From assembly GCA_023052935.1 (NCBI GenBank), contig CM041295.1, positions 19,840,880 through 19,904,879 on the forward strand: DNA of 64,000 nt, written 5' to 3'. The position numbers and the translations under genes are program-made. The notes beneath the pieces are model-generated. The model was not told the DNA's origin and did no database searches. It saw only the letters and a list, made by a program, of their open reading frames with translations. Below, piece after piece: positions 10,847 to 22,892 of this stretch; within the stretch, counting starts at the first letter, position 1, and every line of letters starts with the position of its first letter. The stretch comes from Piezodorus guildinii. Taxonomy: Eukaryota; Arthropoda; Insecta; Hemiptera; Pentatomidae.

Positions 10847-11633
10847 TTGGGTTGTGTCACATGAAATGTCCGTTTTCAAGGTGGAGGATTTTTATTAAAA
10901 TTATGATATGAAAACAAGATAATTTTATTCGAAGTATTTACCTTCTTTTTCTACACATTTTTCCCAATGTGACACCAATTTTTTTATCCCCGAACTGAAA
11001 AACTCTGAGCTTTGAAGTGAAACAAAATCCGAAAACGCACTTTTTACTTGATCATCATTTTCAAAAAGTTTTCCTTTGACGAAGTTGTCTAAATTCCTGA
11101 ACAGGTGGTAATCTGTTGGAGACAAGTCGGGAGAATATGGTGGTTGCGGAAGAACTTCGTAGCCCAGTTTTTCAATTTTTGCACAGTATATATTGAAACA
11201 TGGGGTCTTGCTGCCGCTCAGTGATTTCTATTTCAGTCTATTTATTACGGACGGAGGTCTTCCTCGGGGCATGTTTTCCAAGTCGGTATCCCCAGCTGAA
11301 AACTTAGCAAACCAACGGCGAATGGTCCGTTCATTAACACTCCCTCCCCCAAACGCTTTGCAAATATTTCTAGCGGCCTCAGCTGCTAAATGGCCGAGTT
11401 TAAACTCGTACAAAAAAATTACTCTAAAATCGTGTGTTTCCATGTTCATCTTTGGAGTTGTACTACGAAGTGGGTAATTGATTGGGAAGCTAATGTTTAT
11501 AATACAAAGGTAGAGGATTAGTAACTGTTTACTTTAACTATGTAAACATTCGGATGAAAACAACAGAGACCTGCAAAATCATTTATATATTTCAGAAACT
11601 ACCAAAACGGACATTTTATGTGAAAGAGCCCAA
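10847..11633 (-). mobile_element. Deleted mariner, copy B
   Basis: Both TIRs and a flanking TA (10845-10846, 11634-11635) are present; 787 bp. The N-terminal frame MNMETHDFRVIFLYEFKLGH...PRGRPPSV reads open at 11228-11449 and the C-terminal frame SPTDYHLF...EKCVEKEGKYFE at 10925-11125. About 118 bp more than in copy A is missing, between the GRPPSV region and the family junction, so this copy lacks the second helix-turn-helix as well. Confidence 0.85.
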
Positions 11634-11635
11634 TA

Positions 11636-11984
11636 GTTTGAAATCGAACAATTTGTAATGAATTTAGCATATGGATCACATAGCACAATACGTGTATCTA
11701 TTCGGTTATAGTTATAGTTATAAAATTTGATATTTATGTAAGAAATAAAACTTAAAAGCAGTTAATCGAAAATATTAGAGATTTGGACCGCCTTAATGAG
11801 CTAGGGGGATGCGGATAAGCTACCCTTAACGAGCGCTCCTAGCCAACACTTGCAAAAACAAAAGACTTCCGAGCAGCCCCTCATTTAAGAAATCCCTTAA
11901 GTTTTCCTCCTTTCGGTGCCCTTTCAAAACTAATTGGAAACCTAATAATGGCATATATTGTTCAACTAAGTTCAACTAGCCATA
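11636..11984. other. Unassigned spacer
   Basis: Contains a less AT-rich stretch at 11780-11940 with no recognisable product. Confidence 0.35.
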
Positions 11985-12282
11985 GACAAGTCGGGAGAAT
12001 ATGGTGGTTGCGGAAGAACTTCGTAGCCCAGTTCTTTCAATTTTTGCAAGGTATATATTGAAACATGGGGTCTTGCTGCCGCTCAGTGAGATCATAAGGT
12101 ACCCATGTATCGAGCTTTTTTACTTTCCCAATACACTTTAAATGTCTGGAAACGGTAGATGCACTTGCATTTAGTTGTGCTGAGAGTCATTTTACTGTTC
12201 GGTAGGGGTTTCCTTCTACTGTATGTTTGAGGACATCGTTGTCTATCTATTACGGACGGAGGTCTTCCTCGGGGCATGTTTT
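11985..12282 (-). mobile_element. Deleted mariner, copy C (internal fragment)
   Basis: Runs from GACAAGTCGGGAGAATATGG to CTTCCTCGGGGCATGTTTT. It contains the family deletion junction (ATGGGGTCTTGCTGCCGCTC) but has neither TIR. Both edges are abrupt, so it is a broken piece rather than a transposition product. Confidence 0.75.
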
Positions 12283-12400
12283 TTGACCCCTTATCCGTAT
12301 ACGCTGGTCAAACCGTATACTGTCAGAAAATGACAATTCATATTAGGCTCTAGTAAAATATAAGCTTCTCTCTAGTAATTCTTTTCGTTTATTACATTTT

Positions 12401-13262
12401 AAAAAATCTGGTGGCGCAACACACGACATTCACTTACTTCCATTATTTATATCAATTCAAGAATTTTGAAACAAAAATATCAACGAAAATAAATTGTTAA
12501 AGAATTATTTTATTTGGATTTTAATAGAAATATCTGTTTTATTAAATAATCTATTATATTATTATCTACGACAATCAATTTATTTAATCGGCTTTTCATC
12601 ACTCTCCGTTAACTTTTACAATAGTATGTATAAGATAATATAACATGTAAATTACTGTTCTTAATTTTAAAAACAAAAAATTGCATAAAAAAATATTTTT
12701 GCAGATTTCTCGTTTAGTTGGATATGGAATTCGTCCAACTTATACATTGACTTATTATTTAGCAATGTTAATCAGACGATATGGTTAATTTTTTTCAATC
12801 TACAAAATTAAAGGTACATTAGAAGAAGAAATTTTGAAATATCGGCATTTAAGCCTTGTCAGACTATTTAAATCAGAATGAAACCTACATGATATTAAAG
12901 CCCCTTCAATTTTACATTGACATAGCGAGCTTAATCAAAATCGTTAAAGCTGTTTTAAATCGTAAAAAGTTGCAAAATGCATGGTATAAAGTGGCTCTTC
13001 TGATTAGCTGATTTCGATGAAAAGGTTAGTGTAACATCACGGGCGTATAGCTGTTTTAAATATGAAATTTCAGTTTAATAGGAATTTTGTTTATGCCAAG
13101 GAGTTACCACACACGGACAGACACAAATACGGACCTTTTTGCGGGAATTTGTCATTTAGACTCAGGAGACCCTAAAACGTGCATTTCCGTTGAAAACTGG
13201 AATTCGAAAATGTTCACTATCGCAATACTTTCCCTTACTATCTATTTCATAAATGGAAAGAC
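12401..13262 (+). mobile_element. Repeat R, copy 1
   Basis: Starts AAAAAATCTGGTGGCGCAAC and ends near CTTACTATCTATTTCATAAA. R has a short subterminal inverted repeat (ACTTTCACTTAC near the left, GTAAGTGAAAGT at the right), a CA-rich middle and no coding capacity. This copy has a diverged middle (ACCACACACGGACAGACACA) and a damaged 3' hairpin. The plan resembles DINE-1/Helentron-derived elements, but that is inference. Confidence 0.6.
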
Positions 13263-13289
13263 AAGGAACGCCCTTGATATTTAAAATAC

Positions 13290-13976
13290 GTCCATCAAAC
13301 GGTCCTCAACCACATTTAAAATCACAATATTCAAAAACACACTCGTGCGATCCAAAATAAAATTTATAATATCAATGAGAAAATCTACAAAAACAAAAAA
13401 ATCGAAAATTTCTAAAAGTTCTAGAGCGATCCAAAATACGATTAAAAAAATGGAACCAGAACCCCCCAAAACCAAATATTGATCTCTATATAAAATTTCA
13501 ATTTGATATTTTGAAAAAAAAAACACATTTTGGAAGAAAAAAAATATATGAATTATTAATGTCTATGGATGATCCTAACTGTAAGATTAAATTTATAATA
13601 CTTAATTATTTTAATTAAAATGATTTATTAATTAAATAAAATTATTTATTTAGAGGTCCAATTATATTGTTTATTTATCATATTTATTTATTCAACATCC
13701 AATTCTCGCAATCCAAAACCCTACGAAAAATCTTCACAAGACTATTTCATGCCATATTTGTAATTTTAGCCCTTTTACTTGTTTTATATATTGTACAGTT
13801 AATCAATTTTTTATGCAATTTTATTTTAAAAAGTTGTATACAATATTTGGTCACATTGTTTCTTTTTACTTATATCAATTATTAAAAGTGTTTTAAAATA
13901 AATAAATATATATAAACTTTTTGGTATCAACAAAAATTGTAAATATGTGTAAATAAAGGCTCATCTTATCTTATCT
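13290..13976 (+). mobile_element. Possible LINE 3' UTR with (TCTTA)n tail
   Basis: AT-rich and ends in AAATAAAGGCTCATCTTATC followed by TTATCTTATA. A short pentamer tail after a polyadenylation-like AATAAA is typical of LINE 3' ends. No RT motif is readable upstream, so the assignment is weak. Confidence 0.3.
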
Positions 13977-13996
13977 TATATATATATATATATATC

Positions 13997-14509
13997 TTAG
14001 GTAATAAAGTTTGGCAACCAATAGGTCAAAAGAACATATACACTCATCTTAAAATATAATAGCCACTTCTGACTACGCAACCATGTGTCACTGTGATTCA
14101 TTACTCTCCCATCGCTGACTCCACCTTTAATAAACGGAAAAGTGGATACTAAGTTACTGGCTGTTGTAAAAAATCTCTTTTCACCCCACACTGGGGACCG
14201 GAAGCTGGCAAAATGAAAACCCTCCGAAAGGAAATATGAATGGAAACACATCATGAAAGTTTCTGTGCCATTTAAGTAGCCGTTCATCAACTAGGAACTG
14301 AGAAGTGGTGGAACTGAAAGAATAATACTTAGTTCCCTTCGGGGCAATTCGGGAGCCTAGGACCATTTGTCTCGCCCCCGGACACTTTGCGACACGGCAA
14401 CACCCTCTTCTTATAGTCTCTCCAGTTTTATGAGAGCGCTTCACAAGAACAACTAGAACTATTTAAAATATTTATAACAAACTTAGAATACTCTACAGGG
14501 TGTTTCGTA
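13997..14509. other. Unassigned, moderately GC-rich DNA
   Basis: The stretch 14150-14440 is clearly less AT-rich than its surroundings (for example CCCCACACTGGGGACCGG). Open frames on the minus strand carry no motif I recognise. It could be a decayed exon or an unknown repeat. Confidence 0.3.
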
Positions 14510-15048
14510 ATTGAGACGTTGATTTCCAAAAGGTACTAAAGGACATTTTTTTCAAAGTTGATATTTTAACATATTTGTATTCTAATGGTCTACTTTTATC
14601 TAAATCCGTCATCAATTTTTATCTAAGAAACATAAAAATCCTATAAAAAAGGATATTATATCCATGTTTCGTTCCAAAATGTACTATATCCTATGTAAAC
14701 AGATATAACCTTTCCTTTCATTTCCTTCCAAAAGATACTATATTTCCTACTTTACGGCAGACACACCTAATCCCGTAATATATCACCATTAATTTATTGT
14801 TTTCATCATTTTATACATTTTTATTGGTTCATTTAGCACGTCTTGAATCACCGCTATTATTTTGATCACTGGTTTTAACCTAATAATCAATTTTTGGGCT
14901 ATTTGAAACAACTTAGTTGCGTCGCTTTGGTTCTTTTAGGTTGTCAATTAAATTAAGTATTTTCATAGTATTTGTTCTTGCAGCAACAAAAATTTGGTTT
15001 AAAATTTTTCAGAAACTCACATTTTAATAGAATAATGGTATTTGATGC

Positions 15049-15344
15049 GAGGAGCCCGTGGCTGAGTGGCTAGCGCGCTAATCTCACATGCTACAGGTTC
15101 TGAGTTCAAATCCTAGTTGCGACGGGGCTTTTATAAGGATGTGAAAAAATGGGGATTCACTTACAGCCTCTCCCCCGGGTATGTGAGACCCGTCAGCCAA
15201 AGGATGGCTACTCACAAAATTAGTCGCAGGGAGTGAAGACCCTACACTAAAAATTGCATCGTGAAACGTGAGTGTAAACTCGCAGGAGTTTACACCACGA
15301 GGCCCAGGGCCTACACGGCCTGTCGCGCCACTGGAAGAAGAAAG
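15049..15344 (+). mobile_element. SINE type 2, complete, tRNA-headed
   Basis: 296 bp between 15-bp duplications AATGGTATTTGATGC (15034-15048 and 15345-15359). The head resembles a tRNA with internal Pol III boxes: A box within GTGGCTGAGTGGCTAGCGCG, B box GAGTTCAAATCC. The body follows, then a GAAGAAGAAAG tail. TIR-A copy 1 shows the uninterrupted site (AATAGTATTTCATCCAGC), confirming the boundaries. Transcription would be by RNA polymerase III; mobilisation needs a partner LINE. Confidence 0.85.
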
Positions 15345-15811
15345 AATGGTATTTGATGCAGCAAATAGTTGGAATTGGCATTCCACGACTTGGTAAATGT
15401 GTGAAGAAAATCCGTGCCTGATCTAACTTAATAGTAGATATTTTTATGTGAAAAAAAAGCTCAAAAGTTATTATTTATCAGTATCTATGGTTAAATATTG
15501 TTTACACGTCGTTAATAATATAGTTAAATTTGCTAAATTCACACAAATAGTAAATACAGGTTCAAAACAAACTTCATAATTACATACTTTCTCATTATAG
15601 TGCCATAAATAGATGAATTGTCCTTTGGAGTAGTTACTTTCTTTATGAATAATAGATAATTAATGTAATTAAACAACAAAGAAAGATATTTCTCAGAGGG
15701 AGAATAAGAAAATTTACAAAACTTAGTAATTAACGATATAAAGATGTTAGTTATCGGTTATGTAGTATCAGGAAGGTTATAGTTATAGACTGTTACCAAC
15801 TTATCGCACGT

Positions 15812-15996
15812 TATATTCTTTCAAAAAGTACTATATCCCTTTTAATTCTTTCCAAAAAGTACTATATCCCTTTTAATTCTTTCGAAAAAGTACTATATCC
15901 CTTTTAATTCTTTCCAAAAAGTACTATATCCCTTTTAATTCTTTCCAAAAAGTACTATATCCATGTTTTGTTCCAAAAAGTACTATATCCATATTT
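15812..15996. repeat. 31-bp tandem repeat inside TIR-A
   Basis: Six or so near-identical units, TTCTTTCCAAAAAGTACTAT plus ATCCCTTTTAA. The core matches the subterminal sequence of the element's ends, suggesting amplified transposase-binding sites. Confidence 0.8.
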
Positions 15997-16192
15997 TATT
16001 GTTTAAAATCATCGGAAAAGTGCAATAATTTGGAAAAATGAGTTGGCAACACACTTAAAAATTAACTTTTGATTTTAATAAAAAAAGAATCACGTAAATT
16101 GGTCCAATAATAAATAAATGACAGATTTTTGCGTTTCCTGTAAAATTTTCTAAAGTGGATATAGTACCTTTTGGAAATCAACGTCTCAATTA

Positions 16193-16547
16193 CAAGGCAC
16201 TATTTTAAGTGTGTTAACTAACACAAAATAAATAAAAAAGGTCATATTAACATATATCTCAAACTCATTTATTAAACAGATATGAAAGGTTAAAGATTTT
16301 TATTAAAATTTCTTTATTATCATTACATTTCGCTATACGCTGGTAGTGGAGACTTGGAAACGACACACAGTGGTTCCAAACGCACTTTTTCGGAACAAAA
16401 GTCTGCCCTGATTGTTCTATTTAAGATACAAGTATATCAGCCATTTTAACGTCTTTTCGTTCCTCAGTAAATTCACTTTTAATGGCATATTTTTAGATGA
16501 TTTTCATATCATGGAAATAAATAGGTTTTGTGGATGATTTCAGATAT
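16193..16547. other. AT-rich spacer
   Basis: Nothing recognised. Confidence 0.4.
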
Positions 16548-16625
16548 TTCCGTTGAAAACTGGAATTTGAAAATTTTCACGATCGCAATACTTTCCCTTA
16601 CTATATATAATAAGTGAAAGTAAAA
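16548..16625 (+). mobile_element. Repeat R, 3' terminal fragment
   Basis: TTTCCGTTGAAAACTGGAAT, TTTTCACGATCGCAATACTT and the hairpin region ending AAGTGAAAGTAAAA match the right end of R. The rest of R is absent. Confidence 0.6.
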
Positions 16626-16904
16626 AAGGATAAATAATATTAAGTTAAACTGAGAATAACAAATTAACAAATAATATTTGTTTTTGATGAGGCGATAACA
16701 TCTCGAAACATTATGTATAATTGATGTGATAGTAAATATATTTATGAGAAGAGATTGTTAATTGAATATAATAATATAATTATAGAATAGAATAGTCTCT
16801 GTAACTAACTATTCTCGTATACATCTTTTTATATCTTAACTTTGTTTAGAATCGTTATTAGAAATGTTTAAGTAATTTTTAGGCTTCATATGAGGTAAAT
16901 AAGG

Positions 16905-17885
16905 TAATTAATTCAGTAATTTTGCTTTAGTTTTTCAATAATAACCTTTGTAACCGAAAAAAAAAGAAAATAAATAAATTACTCCCTCTCAAAATATGAG
17001 GGCTTACGTTTCAAGATACGTGGAACCCAAAAAACGAATACAAATAATCCGTTTGTCCGCGCCCTCCCCCCCCCCCCCTGTGCACCGTCCAAGGTTTTTT
17101 TCCGAAACTACAAAACCATTTTTTTTTTTTCATTTTGTACAGAAATACCAGAGCAACGATGATCTTAACACCTAGACGGTAGTAAGGGCAGATTAGTTTT
17201 AAAAAAGCGGGGATTCGTTTTAAAAAGTGATTTAATTCAATAATTCAGTTATTTTTTAAGGTTGAGAAAAATGTATTTAGGGTTTCTTAACCAAGAAAGC
17301 GCGATTATGAGCGAATGATTATTTTATAAAATAAAGTAAAATAATTTTATATGGTAAAGCCACAACTTATAAGAGAAGTCATTCCCTGATATCTCGGTTA
17401 CTATTAATGTTCAAAAAACAACGTAGCACGTAACAGTGTTCTTAAGTCAGGAAATTTTATTTGAATTAATATCGATAGGAAAGAAAAATAAATAGTAAAT
17501 AAGTCTAGTATAAATGCTTTAGGTTTATTGTTTTCAATAATAAACCTACGAATCGATACCAATAATAAAATCATAGGGCTTATGTTTCAAACATAACCCA
17601 TAAAATGAATACAGAAAATCCATTTGGCCAAATTAATAAATCAATACCAAAATTTCAAAACCTGTTAAGAAATAGCAGGGATATAGCGTTTTGAAGTCAG
17701 TATTGGTGATTGACCATTTTAGAACATTTTCCTTTGAATTATTTTTTGCTTTTCATATTGGTTAACTCTCTATAAATACCTTTATAAACAGTAGAGCCCT
17801 AATATAGTTATTTAAAAATAATAAACCATTGAGTAATCATTAATTCAGTAATGTAATGAAAAAAAAAGTATTTTTTTTTTAATGA
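16905..17885. repeat. Dispersed repeat S, copy 1
   Basis: Shares blocks with 57945-58980 in the same order: GGGCTTA(C/T)GTTT near the start, TATTGGTGATTGACCATTT, TTTGCTTTTCATATTGGTTA, and AATAATAAACCATTGAG near the end. Strongly diverged and non-coding; the ends are not defined. A C12 run sits at about 17067. Confidence 0.5.
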
Positions 17886-18153
17886 AGATTTCAGTAGAAG
17901 TAGATTTTTTATTACGTCGCAACATCACTCTTCCCCTAATCCTGAGTTTTTGTTCTGTCTCATTGCTAAGTTCCTGATAGATCGTTCTTGAAGCAACGAA
18001 TCTACCACCTCTCTCTTTCCCTTACGGACACACTTCCAAATTCGTTCAAAGGCCTGTCTGAATTTGAAAAATACTGAGACCAAGAAAGCAGAACAATCTA
18101 CTCAAATTAAAAAAAAAAAAATCGTAAATTCCTCCCCTTTACGTATTTATCAT

Positions 18154-18361
18154 ATTTTTTTTTTTTTTAATTGGTTCATCCCTACCTCGCCTTTGAAGGC
18201 TATAAGGGGGTGAGGGTGGGGGATAAATGCCGAGATAAAATCCCCCAGCACCAAGACTCGAACTCGTAATTATTTTATTTCACAAGGTTTGGTCGTCTGT
18301 TTCTAGGGCAACCCATGTTCTAAGGGCAACGCGCGCTTGCTCACTCAGCTATCCCGCCCCC
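18154..18361 (-). mobile_element. SINE type 3, tRNA-headed
   Basis: Flanked by ACGTATTT(A/C)TCAT (18141-18153 and 18362-18374). The minus strand starts GGGCGGGATAGCTGAGTGAG (A box region) and has a B box GAGTTCGAGTC about 110 bases on. That spacing is too long for a functional tRNA. It ends in a poly(A) tail (poly T at 18155-18169 on plus). Confidence 0.7.
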
Positions 18362-18419
18362 ACGTATTTCTCATCATCCAGACCTACTTCACTGACAGAC
18401 CGTACAAAGTAAATCATAA

Positions 18420-18985
18420 TAGTTGCGATTCATCCCTTTTTAATTAGTCTGCTGGTGTTCTCCTAAAGCATATTCTTGGACCCATTATTTACAATCTATT
18501 CAGCTGATACCCCAACCCATCCTACCACCTTTTTTTTTACGTATGCTAATGACATTTGTAGGTTATTAGTCAATAACGATACAGCTATTGTCTCTCGAAC
18601 TCTTAAACTTGAACTCTTAACCCCTCGATCTCTTGAAACCTAGAAGTATGGTGCGAAAATTGGAGAATTAAAATAAATTCCAACAAATCCTACTAGATGA
18701 CCTTTTCCTTTCGTTGTAAACCTATTGACATCCTGCCCAGATACCATTAATTTCAAGAAAAGCTCTACCATTCTCACTCTAACTCACTGGTTTTAATTCT
18801 TGCTTCTCCTATAATTCCTGTTAATCCTTCGAGGCTTCAGAAAAGGAGATGGAACCTTCTGGTTTAGCATATTTTTTGAAGTGCTGATATTAGAAAGTTT
18901 CTCTAATTTTTTTTTTCAATCCTATACTATATTCACTTGTTTTATAATCAAATACAGTTGTAAATTTCATTAAATAAAAATAAAG
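18420..18985 (+). mobile_element. Jockey-clade LINE, decayed 3' part
   Basis: The reading ILGPLFT/IYSADTPTHPTTF then TYANDI (a mutated YADD box) and LLVNND gives the RT palm. LTSCPDTINF and the 3' end ACAGTTGTAAATTTCATT follow. Multiple stops and frame breaks. It ends at the edge of the inverted-repeat element at 18987. Confidence 0.65.
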
Positions 18986-19462
18986 AAGTATAGAATTTGA
19001 GGCTGATAATTATACCTCACCACTATTTTATTATAATGCACTACGTTTCGGCAATGTCATCTTCTGGTGGAAGAACAATTTTTCATCAAAAGGTTAGTGG
19101 ATAATTCCACCCCGAAGCCTCAGAAGTCTGTCTTAATTGAATGTCATAAAAAGGGAGAGGGAGGGTGATAAAATTAAAATGAAGAATCATATAATTAACA
19201 TTGATGTTCCAATTATTAATTTCAATTCAGACATTAGGCTTCTGAATGTGAATAGTCACTAACATTAAGACAATACTTAGTTCTTGCCATATAAGATATT
19301 GGGTTGTGTCACATGAAATGTCCGTTTTCAAGGTAAAGGATTTTTATTAAAATACGATATGAAAACAAGATAATTTTATTCAAAGTATTTACCTTCTTTT
19401 TCTACACATTTTTCCCAACGTGACACCAACTTTTTTATCCCCGAACTGAAAAACTCTGAGCT

Positions 19463-19858
19463 TTAAAGTGAAACAAAATCTGAAAACGCACTTTTCACTT
19501 GATCATCATTTTCAAAAAGTTTTCCTTTGACGAAGTTGTCTACATTCCTGAACAGGTGGTAATCTGTTGGAGACAAGTCGGGAGAATATGGTGGGTGCGG
19601 AAGAACTTCGTAGCCCAGTTCTTTCAATTTATGCACGGTATGTTTTGAAGCATGCCGCTCAGTGAGATCATGAGGTACCCATGTGTCGGGCTTTTTTACT
19701 TTCCCAATACACTTTAAATGTCTGGAAACGGTAGATGCACTTGCATTTAGTTGTGCTGAGATTCCTTTAACTGTTTGGTAGGGGTTCCCTTCTACTGTAT
19801 GTTTGAGGACAGCGTTGTGTATTACAGATGGAGGTCTTCCTCGGGGCAAGTTTACTAA
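19463..19858 (-). pseudogene. Fused-frame mariner transposase remnant in copy D
   Basis: Reads from LVNLPRGRPPSVIH through NASASTVSRHLKCIGKVKKP and WVPHDLTERHASKHTV to YSPDLSPTDYHLFRNVDNF without a stop. The open frame runs on into the inserted hAT, but those upstream codons are transposon sequence, not gene. The missing central third holds two of the three catalytic aspartates. Confidence 0.75.
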
Positions 19859-19866
19859 GTCGGGAT

Positions 19867-22483
19867 CAGAGATGGGCAAAATCGTATTCGGATATACGAA
19901 TACGAATGCATTCGGGAAGATCGAGTTTTGAAAATACGAATACGAATGCAATCGTATTTCAAAAAAGAATACGAATGCATTCGTATTTCGAAAAAATATA
20001 CGAATACGAATATACTCACAGATGTAGACAGGTATACGCCCGAATTTCACAGGTATGCAAAGGGATACGGTCATATTCCACTGGTCTAAAAACGTATACG
20101 GACCTGTACAAGTCAATATGTGCGCATTTGCAGGCGTGAATTCGAATGCGGTCAATAATATCTTATATTAAAAGACATAAAATTTAATATTTATGAATTT
20201 TTTTAAAAATATGATTCAAATATTGTCGAAATAACTTCTTTAAATACGAATATCTATTTATTTACATATATCAACACTCATACAGTTCTCTTCTCTATAA
20301 TGAAATAATTTAACAAATATTTCTTAAAATTTATTAATTTGTGGAAAATGAAAAACATTAATGCAGTAGTGCACTTATAAATTATATTAAAAAAGAAAAG
20401 AAATATTATCCCTTTGATATATTTTTTTTTAGCTTAAAATTTATATTGAAAGTAAAGTTCAGTAAATATTTTAACTTTTCAAACCAACTATGTGAAAATA
20501 AACAATATGCATTCAAGAATAAGTAAAGTTTAAGTGTTAAAGTTTCATCCAGTCTCCCAACAATTTTATTTGTAGGAAAAATCAGTACATTAAAAAGTGA
20601 TTAATTAATAGTGGTCAATTTGAAATAAATAGTTAATGTTTAAAAAATAACTTTATTTCGTTGGAAGTATATATTTTAGATTAAATAAAATAACATAATT
20701 ATTATATACAATCATAACTAAGGTGATACTTTTTATATTATTTAACATTTTCTGTGAAATCTGTAGCTTTATAACGGTCTATTATGCTTTTCTTATATGC
20801 GAATTGAAAAATAATAACCTGGAAAAAGTTTATTTTTACATTTTTTATTTCTCCAGTCAATTTAAGTTTGTTTAATACTTATCCATTTATTCTTAACACT
20901 AGCAACAAGAAGTGGTGAGATAATTAAAATAAACAAAATTAACAATACATAAGGTATTTTTTTATTTCATCAGAATAAACTTAAATCTATAGATTTAAAA
21001 GTGAATATGTAACAATTAATGATATAAATATTAATAATTGTTTCATATTCATTTTTATTCGCGCTTTACTTCACTTCATTATAACCAATTATTTTTGTTA
21101 TTATTTTTTTTTTTTATACTACTTTAATGTTTTAGGATATACTACATTCATTTTCATAGGAAATAGAAACAGGGTCATGAATTATTTTCTAAAAATGCCT
21201 CTACGGCAAAGGGTTTAGTTAGTATATTCCTAGTCCATTTAGATTTTTTACCCTCTGTTGTGAAAATTGTTTAGTTGGTTTTAAATTAATTTAGGGATTT
21301 CCTTCTGCTTTTGAGTCTTGCAATACTTCCTAAGAAGTTTGTCACATATTTAGCCTCTTTTAATAGGCTCAAAATCCCAGGGCAGGTATCATGGTAAAAT
21401 TCCCGATGGTAAAGTTCCCGATGTCCCGTGGTTCTAAGGCGGCTTTATATTACTTCTTATCTTCAAACAAAGTTAACATTAAAAAAAGGATTATACTGAA
21501 TTTCAATTAAAGCATTTATTTCAGATAAAATTACTATTAAGAATAAATTAATAATAATATAGTATCTACGATAAAAACTAAAGTTTTTTGCGGTTATCAT
21601 CACTCTCTATTACAGCTTTGAATGTTATATAAGTACTTTTATTAGCGCTTTACTTCACTTCATTATAAAGAATTAATTTTATTATTATTATAACTTTCGA
21701 TGTTTTGGAATAAAAGCAAACTTCTAAACTTAGAAAATAGAAACATAGTCATGAAAAGTCAATGAGTCATTCCATACCTGGATTACCTAAACTCTACACT
21801 GTAAATGCTTAAAATTCAACATTTTACCTATTTTTGAATGCGTGGTGTTTATTTTCACATAGTTGGTTTGAAAAGTTGAAATATTTACTGAACTTTACTT
21901 TCAATATAAATTTTAAGCTAAAAAAAAATATATCAAAGGGATAATATTTCTTTTCTTTTTTAATATAATTTATAAGTGCACTACTGCATTAATGTTTTTC
22001 ATTTTCCACAAATTAATAAATTTTAAGAAATATTTGTTAAATTATTTCATTATAGAGAAGAGAACTGTATGAGTGTTGATATATGTAAATAAATAGATAT
22101 TCGTATTTAAAGAAGTTATTTCGACAATATTTGAATCATATTTTTAAAAAAATTCATAAATATTAAATTTTATGTCTTTTAATATAAGATATTATTGACC
22201 GCATTCGAATTCACGCCTGCAAATGCGCACATATTGACTTGTACAGGTCCGTATACGTTTTTAGACCAGTGGAATATGACCGTATCCCTTTGCATACCTG
22301 TGAAATTCGGGCGTATACCTGTCTACATCTGTGAGTATATTCGTATTCGTATATTTTTTCGAAATACGAATGCATTCGTATTCTTTTTTGAAATACGATT
22401 GCATTCGTATTCGTATTTTCAAAACTCGATCTTCCCGAATGCATTCGTATTCGTATATCCGAATGCGATTTTGCCCATCTCTG
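19867..22483. mobile_element. hAT-superfamily element with about 650-bp inverted arms
   Basis: 2617 bp. Ends CAGAGATGGGCAAAATCG / CGATTTTGCCCATCTCTG (one mismatch) flanked by the perfect 8-bp duplication GTCGGGAT (19859-19866, 22484-22491). An 8-bp target duplication with CAG ends is diagnostic of hAT. Arms at 19867-20515 and 21838-22483 are nearly identical. The first 150 bp of each are packed with ATACGAATACGAATGC motifs, typical of subterminal transposase-binding repeats. The centre (20516-21837) has no transposase frame and contains a direct repeat around GCGCTTTACTTCACTTCATT (21061 and 21645). Non-autonomous and young. Confidence 0.9.
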
Positions 22484-22892
22484 GTCGGGATCCCTAGCTG
22501 AAAACTTAGCAAACCAACAGCGAATTGTCCGTTCATTAACACTCCTTTCCCCGAACGCCTTGCAAATATTTCTAGCGGACTCTGAATGGCCGAGTTTAGA
22601 CTCGTACAAAGATTTTACTCGAAAATCGCGTGTTTCCATGTTCATATTTGGAGGTATACTAAAAAGTGGGTAATTGATTGGGAAGCTAATGTTTATAATA
22701 CAAAGGTAGAGGATTAGTAACTGTTTACTTTAAATATGTAAACATTCGGAAGAAAACAAGAGAGACCAGCAAAATCCTTTATGTATTTCAGAAGCTATAA
22801 AAACTGACATTTCATGTGAAACAACCCGATAGAATTATAGCCGAAACTTGGTGCATTATAATAAAATAGTAATCAGCCTCCGATTCTATATT

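Larger units (their letters stand above)
14510..16190. mobile_element. TIR-A DNA transposon, copy 2 (most complete)
   Basis: Both ends carry ATTGAGACGTTGATTTCC in inverted orientation, flanked by TA on each side (14508-14509, 16191-16192). Inside, about six units of a 31-bp repeat (CCAAAAAGTACTATATCCC) lie at 15812-15996. The unit resembles the inner part of the TIR itself (TTTCCAAAAGGTACT). A SINE is inserted at 15049-15344. No transposase is encoded. Without the SINE the element is about 1.37 kb. Confidence 0.8.
19299..22829 (-). mobile_element. Deleted mariner, copy D, split by a hAT
   Basis: The outer TIRs are intact and flanked by TA (19297-19298, 22830-22831). Removing the hAT and its duplication leaves about 906 bp, the family size. 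At the deletion junction this copy lacks 11 bases found in copies A and G-I, which puts the N- and C-terminal parts in one frame: PHDLTERHASKHTVHKLKEL. It still lacks catalytic aspartates 1 and 2. The right part, 22484-22640 on minus, holds the N-terminus METRDFRVKSLYESKLGH. Confidence 0.85.
18987..22892. mobile_element. Hammerhead-like inverted-repeat element, epsilon type (outer shell of a nest)
   Basis: The left arm AGTATAGAATTTGAGGCTGA...TTATAATGCACTACGTTTCG and right arm CCGAAACTTGGTGCATTATA...TCAGCCTCCGATTCTATATT are inverted copies about 80 bp long. The left arm on minus has the layout CAGAAGA-TGACATTGCC-GAAACGTA, a decayed hammerhead-like core. Between the arms lie about 220 bp of non-coding DNA and then the mariner at 19299-22829, which holds the hAT. 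Confidence 0.5.

Noticed and set aside
16688..16718. Hammerhead-like TTGATGA...CTCGAAACATT
   Set aside because: Stem II cannot be formed convincingly and the cleavage triplet region is changed; too weak to annotate.
19867..20155. Continuation of the 19463 minus-strand frame as a 230-residue protein
   Set aside because: The N-terminal half of that frame is the hAT arm; the same peptide appears from the other arm at 22195-22497 on plus. It is a chance fusion across a transposon edge.
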